The notes: generated from the letters alone by a model not told the origin. Shown: positions 1-9,385, numbered from the stretch's first letter. The stretch is 64,000 bases of DNA from Pseudopithomyces maydicus (GCA_026873275.1 JANTUC010000001.1:1-64000), one strand, 5' to 3'. Made by a program: numbers and translations.

Positions 1-1457
1 CAATTATATTCTTAAAAAAGGACTCCAGACTTAAAGATATACTTATTAAAATTAAAAGTATTATTATAGGCGTAGTAAAGATTAAAATACCTTTAATTAG
101 TCCTAGAAAGCTGTTTAGTGCTAAAATATACTAAAAGGGATTAATTTAAATACTTATAAAAAAATTCTGTTATAATCTAGCTAATAAAATATATAATTAT
201 ATTTATATTCTTATAATACTTCTATTTTTAATTCTTTTTTATAAAATCCTTATCCAGATCTAAAGAGTGGGTTAGAGTAATATTATAATAGACTTAATTA
301 TTCTTTAAGGGCAGTCTAGGCTTAATAAATTATAAATTTTTAATTTACTTCTTATATATAGCTATATTCTTATTAAATATTAATAGGCGGGTCTTATAAT
401 TATAGTAGGCCTTCTTAAATACTTTCTTTATATTAGTTATTAAAATAAAGTTAATATAATTCTTTAGTATTATAAGTTAGGTTTACAGCTTATACGGGAT
501 TTATAAAATACTATTAATACTATATTAGATTTAAAAGTATTAGATAGCGCTAAATACTGCTACTATAAATAAGAAAGGGAACTTATTATAAAATAAAACT
601 TATTAGCTTTTAAACAGTATAAGCACTGTCTAAATTTCTAATTTTTATACTTAAATATATTCTACTTATTATTATTAATATTAAAAATATATATATCTTC
701 CTTATTCTCCAGCCCTAACTAATAATATTATAAAAGATAGGTTACGCAAGAAAAAATAATCTAAGCTCTATATTTTTTAGTTAATTAAATATAATAAGTA
801 TTTAAGATAGTAAATTTAAGAAGTATAATATTAATTACTACTAATTAGTGCTAAAAAATACTAAATAGATTTAAGTATTACTAAAAAAGGGTAAAAGTCT
901 AAAGAATAAGTAAAAAGTCTAAAAAATATAGCCAATATTTAAAAGAAAGTCTATTAATTAAAAAGAACCTTACTAAATACCTATTTAGTATAGTTAGCGC
1001 TAAATTTTAGATAAAAGTATTAAAAAGTACTAGATTTTCTCCTTTTCCCACTAAAAGAAATAAAAATAATAGGTACTTACCTCTAATTTAAAAAGATTTT
1101 TAGAATAGAGAAAAAGAAATTTAAAAAAAGAATAGTATAAATAGCTATTAATAACTAGTTAGCACTAAAATTAACTAGCGCTATTTTAGACTAGCCTAAT
1201 AGCTGCCTAAAAGATAAAATAATAAAAGAATAAAATAATTTATATAGAATTCTAAGGAAATTTAAGAATTATTAAAAATATAGTTTTAAAAGTGCCTAAA
1301 CTAGATAAGTCTATTTAATATATATTATAGGAGGTAAAGGCACATTCTAGCGTATAAAGTACCTATATAATATAAAAAGGAAGTTATAATTTATTAGATT
1401 ACCTCTTTAGACTTTCTTAATTAATTCAGGACGAGATTAGGCCTTAAAAGGGGGTAA
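1..1457. repeat. AT-rich RIP-altered transposon remnant
   Basis: Extremely AT-rich DNA with TA-dinucleotide bias and stops in all frames. No open frame of useful length is present. The right end has an AAAAGGGGGTAA tract (about 1446-1457) directly before a probable LTR start at 1458. That is the layout of a polypurine tract preceding a 3' LTR, so this stretch is probably the 3' part of a plus-oriented LTR retrotransposon degraded by RIP. The element's left part lies outside the window. The family cannot be named from what remains. Confidence 0.6.
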
Positions 1458-1517
1458 TATTAAAATACTAATAGTAAGGTACCTCTCTAGCACAACTTAG
1501 TATATAATAGTATAGTT
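1458..1517 (+). repeat. Left fragment of an old LTR, interrupted by the young element
   Basis: This starts with TATTAAAATACTA (a TG-type end after C-to-T/G-to-A change) right after a G-rich tract. It stops exactly where the young chromovirus begins. Removing the young element and one copy of its 4-bp duplication joins this piece to 9390-9546, giving a 217-bp LTR-like unit that begins TATT and ends AATA, consistent with an original TG...CA. The boundaries are inferred, as no second copy is in the window. Confidence 0.5.
1514..1517. repeat. Target-site duplication (AGTT), left copy
   Basis: AGTT directly abuts the left LTR and matches 9386-9389 directly after the right LTR. A 4-bp duplication is in the usual 4-5 bp range for Ty3/gypsy integrases. 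Confidence 0.85.
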
Positions 1518-1731
1518 TGTAAGAGTCTTGAAGTAGAATTGATTTGAATTTGTGAGATATTGCATAAGTGACTAGCTAGGTCGATAGAATTGCTCCTGTA
1601 GGGTGCGCGCGCTGGGGGCGCTAGTCCCAATCGGGTTAGTGCCCGCCAGGCAGCAACCTAGGCGGCAGCGTACGCACGTGACGGTAGGTTCGTGCGCACG
1701 TGACGGTAGGTTCGGGCTCAAAACCGTCACA
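1518..1731 (-). repeat. 3' LTR of the young chromovirus
   Basis: A 214-bp direct repeat of 9172-9385 with no difference seen. It starts TGTAAG and ends GTCACA on the plus strand. It holds two copies of a CGCACGTGACGGTAGGTTCG unit in tandem near the right end. Because the element is transcribed from the minus strand, this copy is the 3' LTR. Confidence 0.95.
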
Positions 1732-1734
1732 TTA

Positions 1735-1743
1735 CCCCCCTCC
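1735..1743 (-). other. Polypurine tract of the young chromovirus
   Basis: On the minus strand GGAGGGGGG is followed by TAA and then the 3' LTR (TGTGACGG). This is the expected place and composition for the plus-strand DNA primer. Confidence 0.8.
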
Positions 1744-2017
1744 AGTAGAGCAGGTTCCATCGCTCGTCCGTTTCATCTCCGGCAGTGCCGCGCAGGCTCA
1801 GGCTGCGGTATCCCACGTACTAGCCGCCTCCCGTACTGGCAACTCCTGCTACTTGGTCGCACCTTTCGCAGGCCGCTGCGGTCCGAGAGCTTCAGCGTTC
1901 TGAAGGCCCACCATCGCCGAGGACATGCGCCGCACACAAGTCATGTCACGAAGTTCCGTCCGGCTCCAAGGGTCGCAGGTGTTCTGGTACTAAAACGCCA
2001 CAGTAGAGGCAACCTTC

Positions 2018-5000
2018 CTACCGGACTGATAGCGTATTGTCGGCAGGGGAGGACGTAGCTGCTTGCTGGGTGCCCGTTTCCGTCACAAGTTCCTGGCCCA
2101 GGAGTTCGTCCAACTTCAAAAGTAACATGTCCTGCTTACCAGTTAATGTAGCAAACTTACGATGAATGGGAATGGCAGGGTGCTGTCTGTGCCATTCGTA
2201 CACAAGGTCGGCGGAGCTGACCAGGTTCATATACGGTTCCCAGGACGGGTTATCGGGCCCTTGCGGGTAGTTACTCCACACCACCTTGTACTGCAGTAGC
2301 CCTTTCCTGTTTCGCAATAGTGGGTCGCGGAAGTCCCGTTTTATCCTACAGTCAACAATAGCCTCGACTGTATAATCCTGCTCGTCATCCGCCTCGGGGT
2401 CATTTATCGGTGCGGGCTGGTCGGGGATCGGTCGCTGTCCTGGTAGCCCTCTCTCCTCACACGGGTGCAACAACCAAGGGTGGAAGACATTGTGTATCCG
2501 TATTTCCGGGGGTAGGTCTATTCGATAGGCCGTCTTATCTATCTCCTCTATCACGGTGAACGGCCCTCGGTTCTTGTAGTCCAACGATTGGTTTGGTCGC
2601 CTGGTTCGCGCGTTCCGAAAATCGACCATGACCCGGTCTCCAACCTTAAGCTGGGGAGCTGGGAAGCGATGAGCATCAGCGAACTGCTTCTGTTTGCTCT
2701 GGGCCCAGGCCAATGAATCTCTCAGGCTACTCCGAAGTGTTTCCAGACGCTCAGCGAACTTGTCAGCTTTAGCTCTGTCTGCCTTCGCCGGTGCGGTCAG
2801 CCGGTTGTCAATAGGCTGGGGTGGCTCCAATCCAGCACGGGGCAAGTAGCCTTTGGTTGCTTCAAACGGCGTTACTCCTGTACTGGTGCTGACTGATGAA
2901 TTGGCCACAAACTCCGCAATGGGTAATAGGAAGGCCCAGTTGTCCTGATCATAGTTCACATACGCCCGTAGGTACTGCTTCAACCATGCGTTGGCGTTCT
3001 CGGTTTGACCATCCGTCTCGGGGTGGTATGCTGTGGACAGCTTTGGTCGGGTCCCGATCCGGTCGCAAAGCCTTCTCCAGAAGTGACTCACAAACTGCGC
3101 CCCACGGTCCGAGACTATATTGGCAGGGTAACCCTCCTCTCGCCAAATATGCTCGACGAAGGCCTTTACCAGGGTATCTGTTCTCAAATCAGGCACTGGG
3201 ACGAACTTCTTCTTCTTGCTGAGCCGGTCGACCACCACCAGTATGTGCTCGTAAGATACCCCATTGTCGAGGCAGGAGGGTAGTCCTGTAATGTAGTCCA
3301 TGGAGATGGATTCCCAATAACGGTCCGGGATAGGCAAAGGGTGGAGTAGCCCATGTTTACCCTGTCGGTAAGGCTTAGTCCTCTTGCAAAGCAAGCAGGC
3401 CTTGACGAATTGGGCTACGTCGTTTGTAAGACCGGGCCAGTAGTACCACCGCGCTATCTTGGCGTATGACTCGTGTTTACCACCATGTCCTCCGCAGGTT
3501 GTATTGTGCATAAACTCGACTACCCTTGTGCGCAAGTGGTCCACGTCTGGTATAAAAATCTTGCCTTTGACATAGAGGAGCCCGTCGCGCAAGTCGCAGT
3601 CAGGCAGCTGGATCCGCACTCCGTCCTTGTGGAGCTGATAAGGTAGCCGCCGTTGTCCTGTTACAAGGGCTTCCATTATCTGCTTGGCCACCGCGTCTAA
3701 TTCCAGCTTCTCCTTGGCTTCTTGTATCAGACTCGCAACGTCGGTGGCGGGCGCATCGTCGGCAACGGGCGCGTTCCCCGTGGGAGTCTCAAGTTCCGGA
3801 GTATCGGCGGGAGGCGCGACCCCGGTGGGTACTTCGGGCGCTCCGGACGCGGCCTCGGGTGGCTCTTCGGACGTCCCATCCTGACGGTCGGTGGTCGCGA
3901 GGTGCGCGGCGCAAGTCATGAGGCGCTGTACTCGCGTTTCCAGGACATCGGTGAGTTCCGAGAGGCAGTATGCGGTCCTTACCATGTCCACCAGCCTGGT
4001 CGTGGGTACCGGGTCTGCTACAGTAGCCAAGGCGACGGCCAGTCGAGCCCCTTCGGTTCTGGTAGCGGTCATGTATGCGATTCGTACCTTCGGATCGACC
4101 TGATCGCGTTTGATGACGGTTTGCCACTGGTGTTGCCTTCGTGGGTCTGTAACGCCCTGTGGCAGGTCGTCGGACCTCCGGGTCAGCGCGTCGGGTTTGG
4201 TTCCCTGTACCCCCGGGCGGTAGGTGATTTTAAAGTTGAACTCGGACAAGAATTCAGCCCATCGAGCCTGCCGCCGATTCAGTCGTTTATTGGTCATGAA
4301 CCATTGGAGCGCTTGATGATCGCTGAGGACCTTAACCGGCTCTTTGGTGCCGGACAGCTCAAACCGCCAGTCCTCAAAGGCGCATACGATAGCTAGCAAC
4401 TCTTTATCATATATTTCATAGTTGCATTCAGCCGGGGTCATCTTATGTGACATGAAGGCGACAGGTTTCAAGGTACCATCTGGGTGCTTCTGGGACAAGA
4501 TGGCGGCGTACACGAAGTCCGAGGAATCCGTTTCGAGCCATGTTTCCAACTCAGGGTTGAAGTGTGCCAAGAATCGACCCTCAGCGCGGGTGAATGCAGC
4601 TTTCACAAGGCTGAACGCACCCATGGCTGCGGAGGTCGGTTTCAAAGGGAATTCCTTATGGCCCCCTTCTTTAGTAAGTTCTGATAGCGGTTTGGTGATC
4701 CTGGAGAAGCCTTCTATGAATCGGCGATAGAAGTTTGCAAATCCTAAGAACGATTGTACGTCCTTGACGCAGCGAGGAGTAGGCCAATCCCGAACGGTAG
4801 CGACCTTTGCCGGATCCATTTCAATGCCCTCAGTGGTTAGGATCAGACCTAGGTACTTGACCTTCTTCACGCTCCAGGAGCACTTGGTAGGGTCCAGATA
4901 AAGTCCTGCCTTTTCAAGCTTGCCCAGAACTTTGTCCACATGGCTATCATGTTCCGCTTCATTTGCGCTGTAAATTAAGATGTCATCCAAATATGCGGTA

Positions 5001-6451
5001 GCGAAATCGTCCAGATACTCTCGAATAGTATCATTAATGAAATTCTGGAAGGTGCCGGGCGCATTGCACATGCCAAAGGGCATGACCAAGTATTCATACA
5101 ATCCATATCGTGTCATAAAGGCAGATTTCTCTTCGTCTCCTTCTCTAATCCGAACGGTGTTAAAGGCCGCCACTACGTCCACCAATGTCATGAGTTGGAC
5201 CTGGTTCATTCTGGCGAGCGTCTCTTTGATGGAAGGAGGAGCGTTTCGGTTCTTCTTAGTGAGATTATTGAGGGCGCGATAGTCCACGCAAATCCGGAGT
5301 CCGCCACTAGGTTTCTTCACCACTAAGACTGGCGACGCATACGGCGAGTTGCTAGGCCTAATGAATCCCTTCGAGAGCATCTCATCAATATACTTCTTTA
5401 CCGCCTCGGTTTCCTGTCTCGTCAACCCGTAAATCCTGGGGCGTGGCACAGTATTATCAGATAAGTCTATGGGATGGTCCACTCCCGGTCGGTGTGGCGG
5501 CAGCTCATTGGCTTTGGCCTCATTGAACAGGTCTTTCCATTTGCGATAAATCCGAGCTGGCAGCAGTTGCTTAAGCTCATCTTCGGATCGAGTGGTGGAC
5601 ATCTTGGTCATATATTTAGCGAAGTCGTCCTGCGTATGAGTGGCGTGTAAGGGAAGGGTGTCCATGGCAGAAAGTACCGACGTGTCCTCCGAGGGCGGCC
5701 GCTTGAGCTTGTCCCAGTCGTGTGGTTGAACCCAGATGATTCCCTCTTCGGAAGAAGCCATAGCCACCGCTGCCCGTGCTGATATCAAACAGACATCTCC
5801 GATCAGGGAGGTTTTACGCGACTCGCTGAGGGGAATGCGATCGTCATAGATGGTCTCGGGACGACCGTCTTTGAGGCAGTTGAGTCGACAGAAGTCCGAT
5901 TCGAACTCGATCGATCGCGGGGAGCCCACCAGTATGCGAATGTGGTGGTACTCAGCCCAGTTCATGCCTAGGATAATGTCGAACTTGCCGATGTCGGTGA
6001 CGTAGAGCAGCACAGAGGAGCTATGACTCCCGTGGGCCACCGTGGTTTCAACACACTCAGTTAATTGTCCCACCTCGACCCCATCGGCGAGTGATAGCCG
6101 GATAGGTCGAGTAGTCTTTATGCACCGAAACCCTCGCTTTTTTACCCATTTCCGATTGATAAAACAAGCGCTGGCCCCAGTGTCCACTAGCGTGGTAGTC
6201 TTACGCTGGCCCTGGGGGGTGTCTACCTGTCCAGGGAACGTCAGTTGTCGCGCAGCGTCTAATCGAGGATTTTCTTCCAGCGAAGCCGCAGAAACTTGAT
6301 GGCCTCCAGGCATGGAAGTGGTTATCGGCGTGGCGAGCGCGGCGGCCACCTCGAACTGAGCCGTGACGCAGCTCAGTCGGACACGGTCCATTTTTCGTTT
6401 AACGCTCTGCCAGTCCAGCTCCCGCTCGCGATTTTCAGCGGGAGCTTCTAG
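2018..6451 (-). CDS. pol: Retrotransposon Pol (PR-RT-RNase H-IN-chromodomain), reached by -1 frameshift
   Basis: The frame is open from the frameshift point at 6451 to the stop at 2018 (about 1477 residues); the first ATG in the frame is at 6391. Counting from that ATG: an aspartic protease with LVDTGASACFIN near residue 70; reverse transcriptase with LVDVVAAFN near 404 and YLDD at 467-470; RNase H starting at ETDSSDF; an HHCC integrase zinc finger ending ACLLCKRTK; an integrase core with SMDY, VSDRGAQF and HPETDGQTEN, so D, D and E are all visible; and a C-terminal chromodomain (YTVEAIVDC to WSNYPQGPDNPSWEP). No stop or missing catalytic residue was seen. The chromodomain places it among chromoviruses, some of which steer integration to heterochromatin. 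The frame is -1 relative to gag. Confidence 0.95.
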   Translation of the reverse strand, partial: LEAPAENRERELDWQSVKRKMDRVRLSCVTAQFEVAAALATPITTSMPGGHQVSAASLEENPRLDAARQLTFPGQVDTPQGQRKTTTLVDTGASACFINRKWVKKRGFRCIKTTRPIRLSLADGVEVGQLTECVETTVAHGSHSSSVLLYVTDIGKFDIILGMNWAEYHHIRILVGSPRSIEFESDFCRLNCLKDGRPETIYDDRIPLSESRKTSLIGDVCLISARAAVAMASSEEGIIWVQPHDWDKLKRPPSEDTSVLSAMDTLPLHATHTQDDFAKYMTKMSTTRSEDELKQLLPARIYRKWKDLFNEAKANELPPHRPGVDHPIDLSDNTVPRPRIYGLTRQETEAVKKYIDEMLSKGFIRPSNSPYASPVLVVKKPSGGLRICVDYRALNNLTKKNRNAPPSIKETLARMNQVQLMTLVDVVAAFNTVRIREGDEEKSAFMTRYGLYEYLVMPFGMCNAPGTFQNFINDTIREYLDDFATAYLDDILIYSANEAEHDSHVDKVLGKLEKAGLYLDPTKCSWSVKKVKYLGLILTTEGIEMDPAKVATVRDWPTPRCVKDVQSFLGFANFYRRFIEGFSRITKPLSELTKEGGHKEFPLKPTSAAMGAFSLVKAAFTRAEGRFLAHFNPELETWLETDSSDFVYAAILSQKHPDGTLKPVAFMSHKMTPAECNYEIYDKELLAIVCAFEDWRFELSGTKEPVKVLSDHQALQWFMTNKRLNRRQARWAEFLSEFNFKITYRPGVQGTKPDALTRRSDDLPQGVTDPRRQHQWQTVIKRDQVDPKVRIAYMTATRTEGARLAVALATVADPVPTTRLVDMVRTAYCLSELTDVLETRVQRLMTCAAHLATTDRQDGTSEEPPEAASGAPEVPTGVAPPADTPELETPTGNAPVADDAPATDVASLIQEAKEKLELDAVAKQIMEALVTGQRRLPYQLHKDGVRIQLPDCDLRDGLLYVKGKIFIPDVDHLRTRVVEFMHNTTCGGHGGKHESYAKIARWYYWPGLTNDVAQFVKACLLCKRTKPYRQGKHGLLHPLPIPDRYWESISMDYITGLPSCLDNGVSYEHILVVVDRLSKKKKFVPVPDLRTDTLVKAFVEHIWREEGYPANIVSDRGAQFVSHFWRRLCDRIGTRPKLSTAYHPETDGQTENANAWLKQYLRAYVNYDQDNWAFLLPIAEFVANSSVSTSTGVTPFEATKGYLPRAGLEPPQPIDNRLTAPAKADRAKADKFAERLETLRSSLRDSLAWAQSKQKQFADAHRFPAPQLKVGDRVMVDFRNARTRRPNQSLDYKNRGPFTVIEEIDKTAYRIDLPPEIRIHNVFHPWLLHPCEERGLPGQRPIPDQPAPINDPEADDEQDYTVEAIVDCRIKRDFRDPLLRNRKGLLQYKVVWSNYPQGPDNPSWEPYMNLVSSADLVYEWHRQHPAIPIHRKFATLTGKQDMLLLKLDELLGQELVTETGTQQAATSSPADNTLSVR

Positions 6452-6457
6452 TTTAAA
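6417..6457 (-). promoter_or_regulatory. -1 programmed frameshift signal: UUUAAAC heptamer, gag stop and hairpin
   Basis: On the minus strand the last gag codons read GAT TTA AAC TAG, so T TTA AAC (plus strand GTTTAAA, 6451-6457) is a canonical X XXY YYZ slippery heptamer in the gag frame, immediately before the gag UAG. A one-base slip back puts the ribosome in the pol frame (CTA GAA GCT), which is open all the way through pol. Four bases after the heptamer comes a perfect 10-bp inverted repeat, AGCTCCCGCT / AGCGGGAGCT, with a 10-nt loop (plus strand 6437-6446 and 6417-6426). Slippery site, in-frame stop and stem-loop together match known -1 frameshift signals. Function is inferred. Confidence 0.85.
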
Positions 6458-9048
6458 TCCCCGTCATCCTCGTCAGTGGTGCTGTAGGTGCGGGACAATT
6501 CATATCCTTCCTCGTCGACCTGATCGTCATAATCTTCTTCCCCAGCCGCTTGGATTGCGTTTAGCGCGGCAGTTAAAGAGGGTATTTGGTCGGACGGGGT
6601 AGCGGGTTTTCCCCGGCAGGGAGCGTCCGAATCATTTTGTCGATGTCCGGGTACGCCGCATTTGAAGCAGGCCTTCAGTTCGTTCAAAACCCGGCGTTCA
6701 TCGGCCGTGCGGCCATATGCCACTTTCTGCTTGTTGCGGGGTCCGCCAGAGGAGCTCGGTCGCTGCTCGAACGCAACGCGCTTTGTCGTTTCGCGGGCTG
6801 GTTTCTTGGTGGACGACTCGGACTTACGGGTAACTCGGTCTCGGTCCAGCTCCGTGCAGTCCTGTAGGTACTGAGTGAGGGAATCACCGTGGCGTCTTCT
6901 CACGTTGGCATCGTTGGCCAGTCCTGGGTTGATGAGTTCCTTAACGTACTCGTACATGACGTCGTCGGGTACGTGCTTTAGCCGATAGCGGACGCTGGAG
7001 AACCGGACCTTCCACTGAGCGAACGTTTCTCCTGGTTTCTGCTTTAGAGGTTTATCCGGACCCGTGAGCAGCTTATTTGCTTCTTTGATCTTGTCCACCG
7101 AAGTGTGTCCGTAAAGTTCGTCCAACGCGTAGATCCATTCCATGTAGTCGCTGGGGTTCTTGATGTCTTCTACCAGCGTCCAGGCGGTGCCTCCGATGCG
7201 AGTTTCAAGGTATGCGATTCGGCTGCTCTCATCTTCGAAGCCTAAGTTGCACTTCTTGATAGCCATACTCCGGAATTTATCGTAGTCCTCATCGTCCTTT
7301 CCTTTGAATATGGGCACGTCAGGCAGTTTTACGACTTTGGTCCCTCCGTCGGTACGAGAGGTGTGGCTTGGAGATGGGGCTACTCGGGGCACGTAAGGTT
7401 CAGCCCGCTCTCGCGTTCCTGCCAAATCGTCACGTCGCTGACCGGTTGGCCCAGGGCTTCGGTAGCCTCCGGCTTCATCGACGGGTGTGCGGTCGCGACG
7501 GACTGGCTCGTACGCGTAAGGGTTGTCTAGCCCGGCGCCTCGTCGCGGAACAAAGGGAGAGGACCCTCCTTGTCGGATAGGCACCGTCTCACGACGGAGG
7601 GCGTCCACCCGGCGATTCGCGATTCCCTTGTAATGCTGATATGTCGGGTCGTAGCGTTGAACGTGACGGATCAATTCGTTAATCTCTTTGCTAGATTCGT
7701 CGCGCAGATGTTGTAGCGAGTGCTGTGCCTCATTCCGCTCACGATCCGCTTCGTCACGCTCTCCTTGCAGCTGCTGGGCGGTGTTTCGCTGCAACTTGAA
7801 CTGATGGTACCAGTGTTCGGATTCCTGCTTCTCGGAGTCCAAATCGTTCCGCAGGGTTTCCACGAGCTGCTCGTCGTCTTCCCTACGGCGGAGGGCGGCC
7901 AGGTTCTCTTCTTCCAAACGTTTGTTTTCTGTCCGCAACTTCCCCGCCTCCAACAGGTTGTCATCAGCTCGCTTCTGCCAGTGTGCGAGGTCCGAGCGGA
8001 GTGTCTCGAGGGACTTGTCAGTCTTGCGGTGCTCCTCGTCCTGGCACGGGTTGGAGCGCGCCTTTTCGTATAGCAGCTTGTACTTTTTGGAGTCGGCCTG
8101 CAAGGTAGTGACTTTGGCGATCATCTCCTCTTGTCCCGCAAAGCTCGACAGCGAGAGGGAGGTTGGCTTTTGAGATTCTTCCAGCGCTTTCAGGTCGTTG
8201 CTTGCTGCAAAGGTAGCGTTGCGCAGGGCCTGAAATAGCGCTAGCATGTTATAGACCCAGTCGCGAGGGTCGTCTCTAACGCAATCGGATAAGGCCGATC
8301 CGTCAGAGTCGCCTTCCACCAGTGGTCCCAACCGAGTGGTGAACTGGTGAGAAAGCGGATCGTTGTCTTTGGGGCGATCTTGTCCATATTGGAAATTGTA
8401 ACTATTGGCGGTGTTCGCGTCATCTAGTTCGGTGAACTCAAACCACGCATATCCATCAATCTCATTGTATGGCATGGTGAAACGGAATTTGGGTCGAGAG
8501 TTTTCGAAATAGAGTATTTCATAGCGCGCGCCAGATAGTTCCAGGTCAATGTGCTCTTGTATGGCTATGGCACCGGCCTGGTCAGGATCGCCGTCGGGAG
8601 CCAAAGAAAGTTCCACAGAGGTTTTGAACGCGCTGAACCTGCTCGGGGTCCTGCGCCAACCTGGGAGCTGCGAAGCTGCAGGCTGATCTTGACTCTCAGT
8701 GGGTAAGGTATGGGTTTCTTGGGTGGCCTCCGCGGGAGGCGGCAGCAACGGTTCCAGCAGGCTGGGTCGCGAATGTCGCGCCCGGCCTTGCTTGCCGACC
8801 ATGTCTAGGTCGTTTCCTTGGGCTCTTCGAGGCAGATGTAGCGTCGCAAGGTGAGCTCCCTCAAACCTTCTACTGGCGGGGCGGCCTTCCCTCTGCGCAG
8901 GCGCCGTGTCGTGTCGCTTCGCAAGTGGGTCAAAGTCGTGCGTCCCCGTCAGGGTTCCGCGCGATGCGCAGCTCCCGATTCGCTGGTCACACTCCGCGCT
9001 TACTAGCCTAACAGTCCAATTCTGCGGCGTGCTCGGCCGATGCTTCAA
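6448..9048 (-). CDS. gag: Retrotransposon Gag
   Basis: An 866-residue ORF from the first ATG after the 5' LTR leader. It has a proline-rich N-terminus, a long charged coiled-coil-like stretch (about residues 285-480), a retrotransposon gag capsid-like region (about 575-700, with LETRIGGTAWTL and LDELYGH), a basic stretch, and a zinc-knuckle-like motif CFKCGVPGH near residue 800. The knuckle's fourth ligand is spaced as CX2CX4HX8C, where CX2CX4HX4C is usual. The C-terminus is acidic and ends at the UAG that forms part of the frameshift signal. It would be the structural protein of the virus-like particle and bind the element RNA. Confidence 0.9.
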   Translation of the reverse strand: MKHRPSTPQNWTVRLVSAECDQRIGSCASRGTLTGTHDFDPLAKRHDTAPAQREGRPASRRFEGAHLATLHLPRRAQGNDLDMVGKQGRARHSRPSLLEPLLPPPAEATQETHTLPTESQDQPAASQLPGWRRTPSRFSAFKTSVELSLAPDGDPDQAGAIAIQEHIDLELSGARYEILYFENSRPKFRFTMPYNEIDGYAWFEFTELDDANTANSYNFQYGQDRPKDNDPLSHQFTTRLGPLVEGDSDGSALSDCVRDDPRDWVYNMLALFQALRNATFAASNDLKALEESQKPTSLSLSSFAGQEEMIAKVTTLQADSKKYKLLYEKARSNPCQDEEHRKTDKSLETLRSDLAHWQKRADDNLLEAGKLRTENKRLEEENLAALRRREDDEQLVETLRNDLDSEKQESEHWYHQFKLQRNTAQQLQGERDEADRERNEAQHSLQHLRDESSKEINELIRHVQRYDPTYQHYKGIANRRVDALRRETVPIRQGGSSPFVPRRGAGLDNPYAYEPVRRDRTPVDEAGGYRSPGPTGQRRDDLAGTRERAEPYVPRVAPSPSHTSRTDGGTKVVKLPDVPIFKGKDDEDYDKFRSMAIKKCNLGFEDESSRIAYLETRIGGTAWTLVEDIKNPSDYMEWIYALDELYGHTSVDKIKEANKLLTGPDKPLKQKPGETFAQWKVRFSSVRYRLKHVPDDVMYEYVKELINPGLANDANVRRRHGDSLTQYLQDCTELDRDRVTRKSESSTKKPARETTKRVAFEQRPSSSGGPRNKQKVAYGRTADERRVLNELKACFKCGVPGHRQNDSDAPCRGKPATPSDQIPSLTAALNAIQAAGEEDYDDQVDEEGYELSRTYSTTDEDDGDLN

Positions 9049-9160
9049 TTGCTTGTTCTAGGCAGCTAGTAAGTCTTAGGCGAGTGGCCACGGGTGCCCA
9101 GCAAGTCGAGTCCAGCGTACGGGATCGCGGGCGAGTGGGTCGATTTGCCTTTCGCAAGGG

Positions 9161-9169
9161 ATGCAATAT
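9161..9169 (-). other. Probable primer-binding site of self-priming (Tf1-like) type
   Basis: Two bases inside the 5' LTR, the minus strand reads ATATTGCAT. The reverse complement of this 9-mer lies inside the LTR itself (plus strand 9211-9219, reading ATATTGCAT on the plus strand). If transcription starts near 9219, the RNA 5' end (ATGCAATAT) could fold back and prime at this site, as described for Tf1 of fission yeast. I see no obvious tRNA 3'-end match here. The mechanism is inferred from position and complementarity. Confidence 0.55.
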
Positions 9170-9171
9170 AG

Positions 9172-9385
9172 TGTAAGAGTCTTGAAGTAGAATTGATTTG
9201 AATTTGTGAGATATTGCATAAGTGACTAGCTAGGTCGATAGAATTGCTCCTGTAGGGTGCGCGCGCTGGGGGCGCTAGTCCCAATCGGGTTAGTGCCCGC
9301 CAGGCAGCAACCTAGGCGGCAGCGTACGCACGTGACGGTAGGTTCGTGCGCACGTGACGGTAGGTTCGGGCTCAAAACCGTCACA
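9172..9385 (-). repeat. 5' LTR of the young chromovirus (promoter LTR)
   Basis: The second copy of the 214-bp LTR, identical to 1518-1731. In the transcribed (minus) direction it lies upstream of gag and should carry the promoter. The proposed RNA start near 9219 would leave a short R-U5 of about 48 nt. Confidence 0.95.

Larger units (their letters stand above)
1518..9385 (-). mobile_element. Young, apparently intact Ty3/gypsy chromovirus (7868 bp)
   Basis: A full-length LTR retrotransposon on the minus strand. It has 214-bp LTRs (1518-1731 and 9172-9385) that read identical base for base, with TG...CA ends, an AGTT duplication, a polypurine tract, a probable self-priming site, gag and pol. 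Pol order is protease, reverse transcriptase, RNase H, integrase, chromodomain, which is the Ty3/gypsy chromovirus order. Both ORFs are long and uninterrupted and the DNA is GC-balanced, unlike the RIP-altered DNA on both sides. Identical LTRs mean insertion was recent, and lack of RIP means it entered after, or escaped, the last RIP episode. It has every part expected of an autonomous element, though activity cannot be judged from sequence. Confidence 0.95.

Noticed and set aside
1603..2058. 151-codon plus-strand frame across the LTR of the young element
   Set aside because: Runs antisense to the element through LTR and 3' UTR sequence; Arg-rich with no domain.
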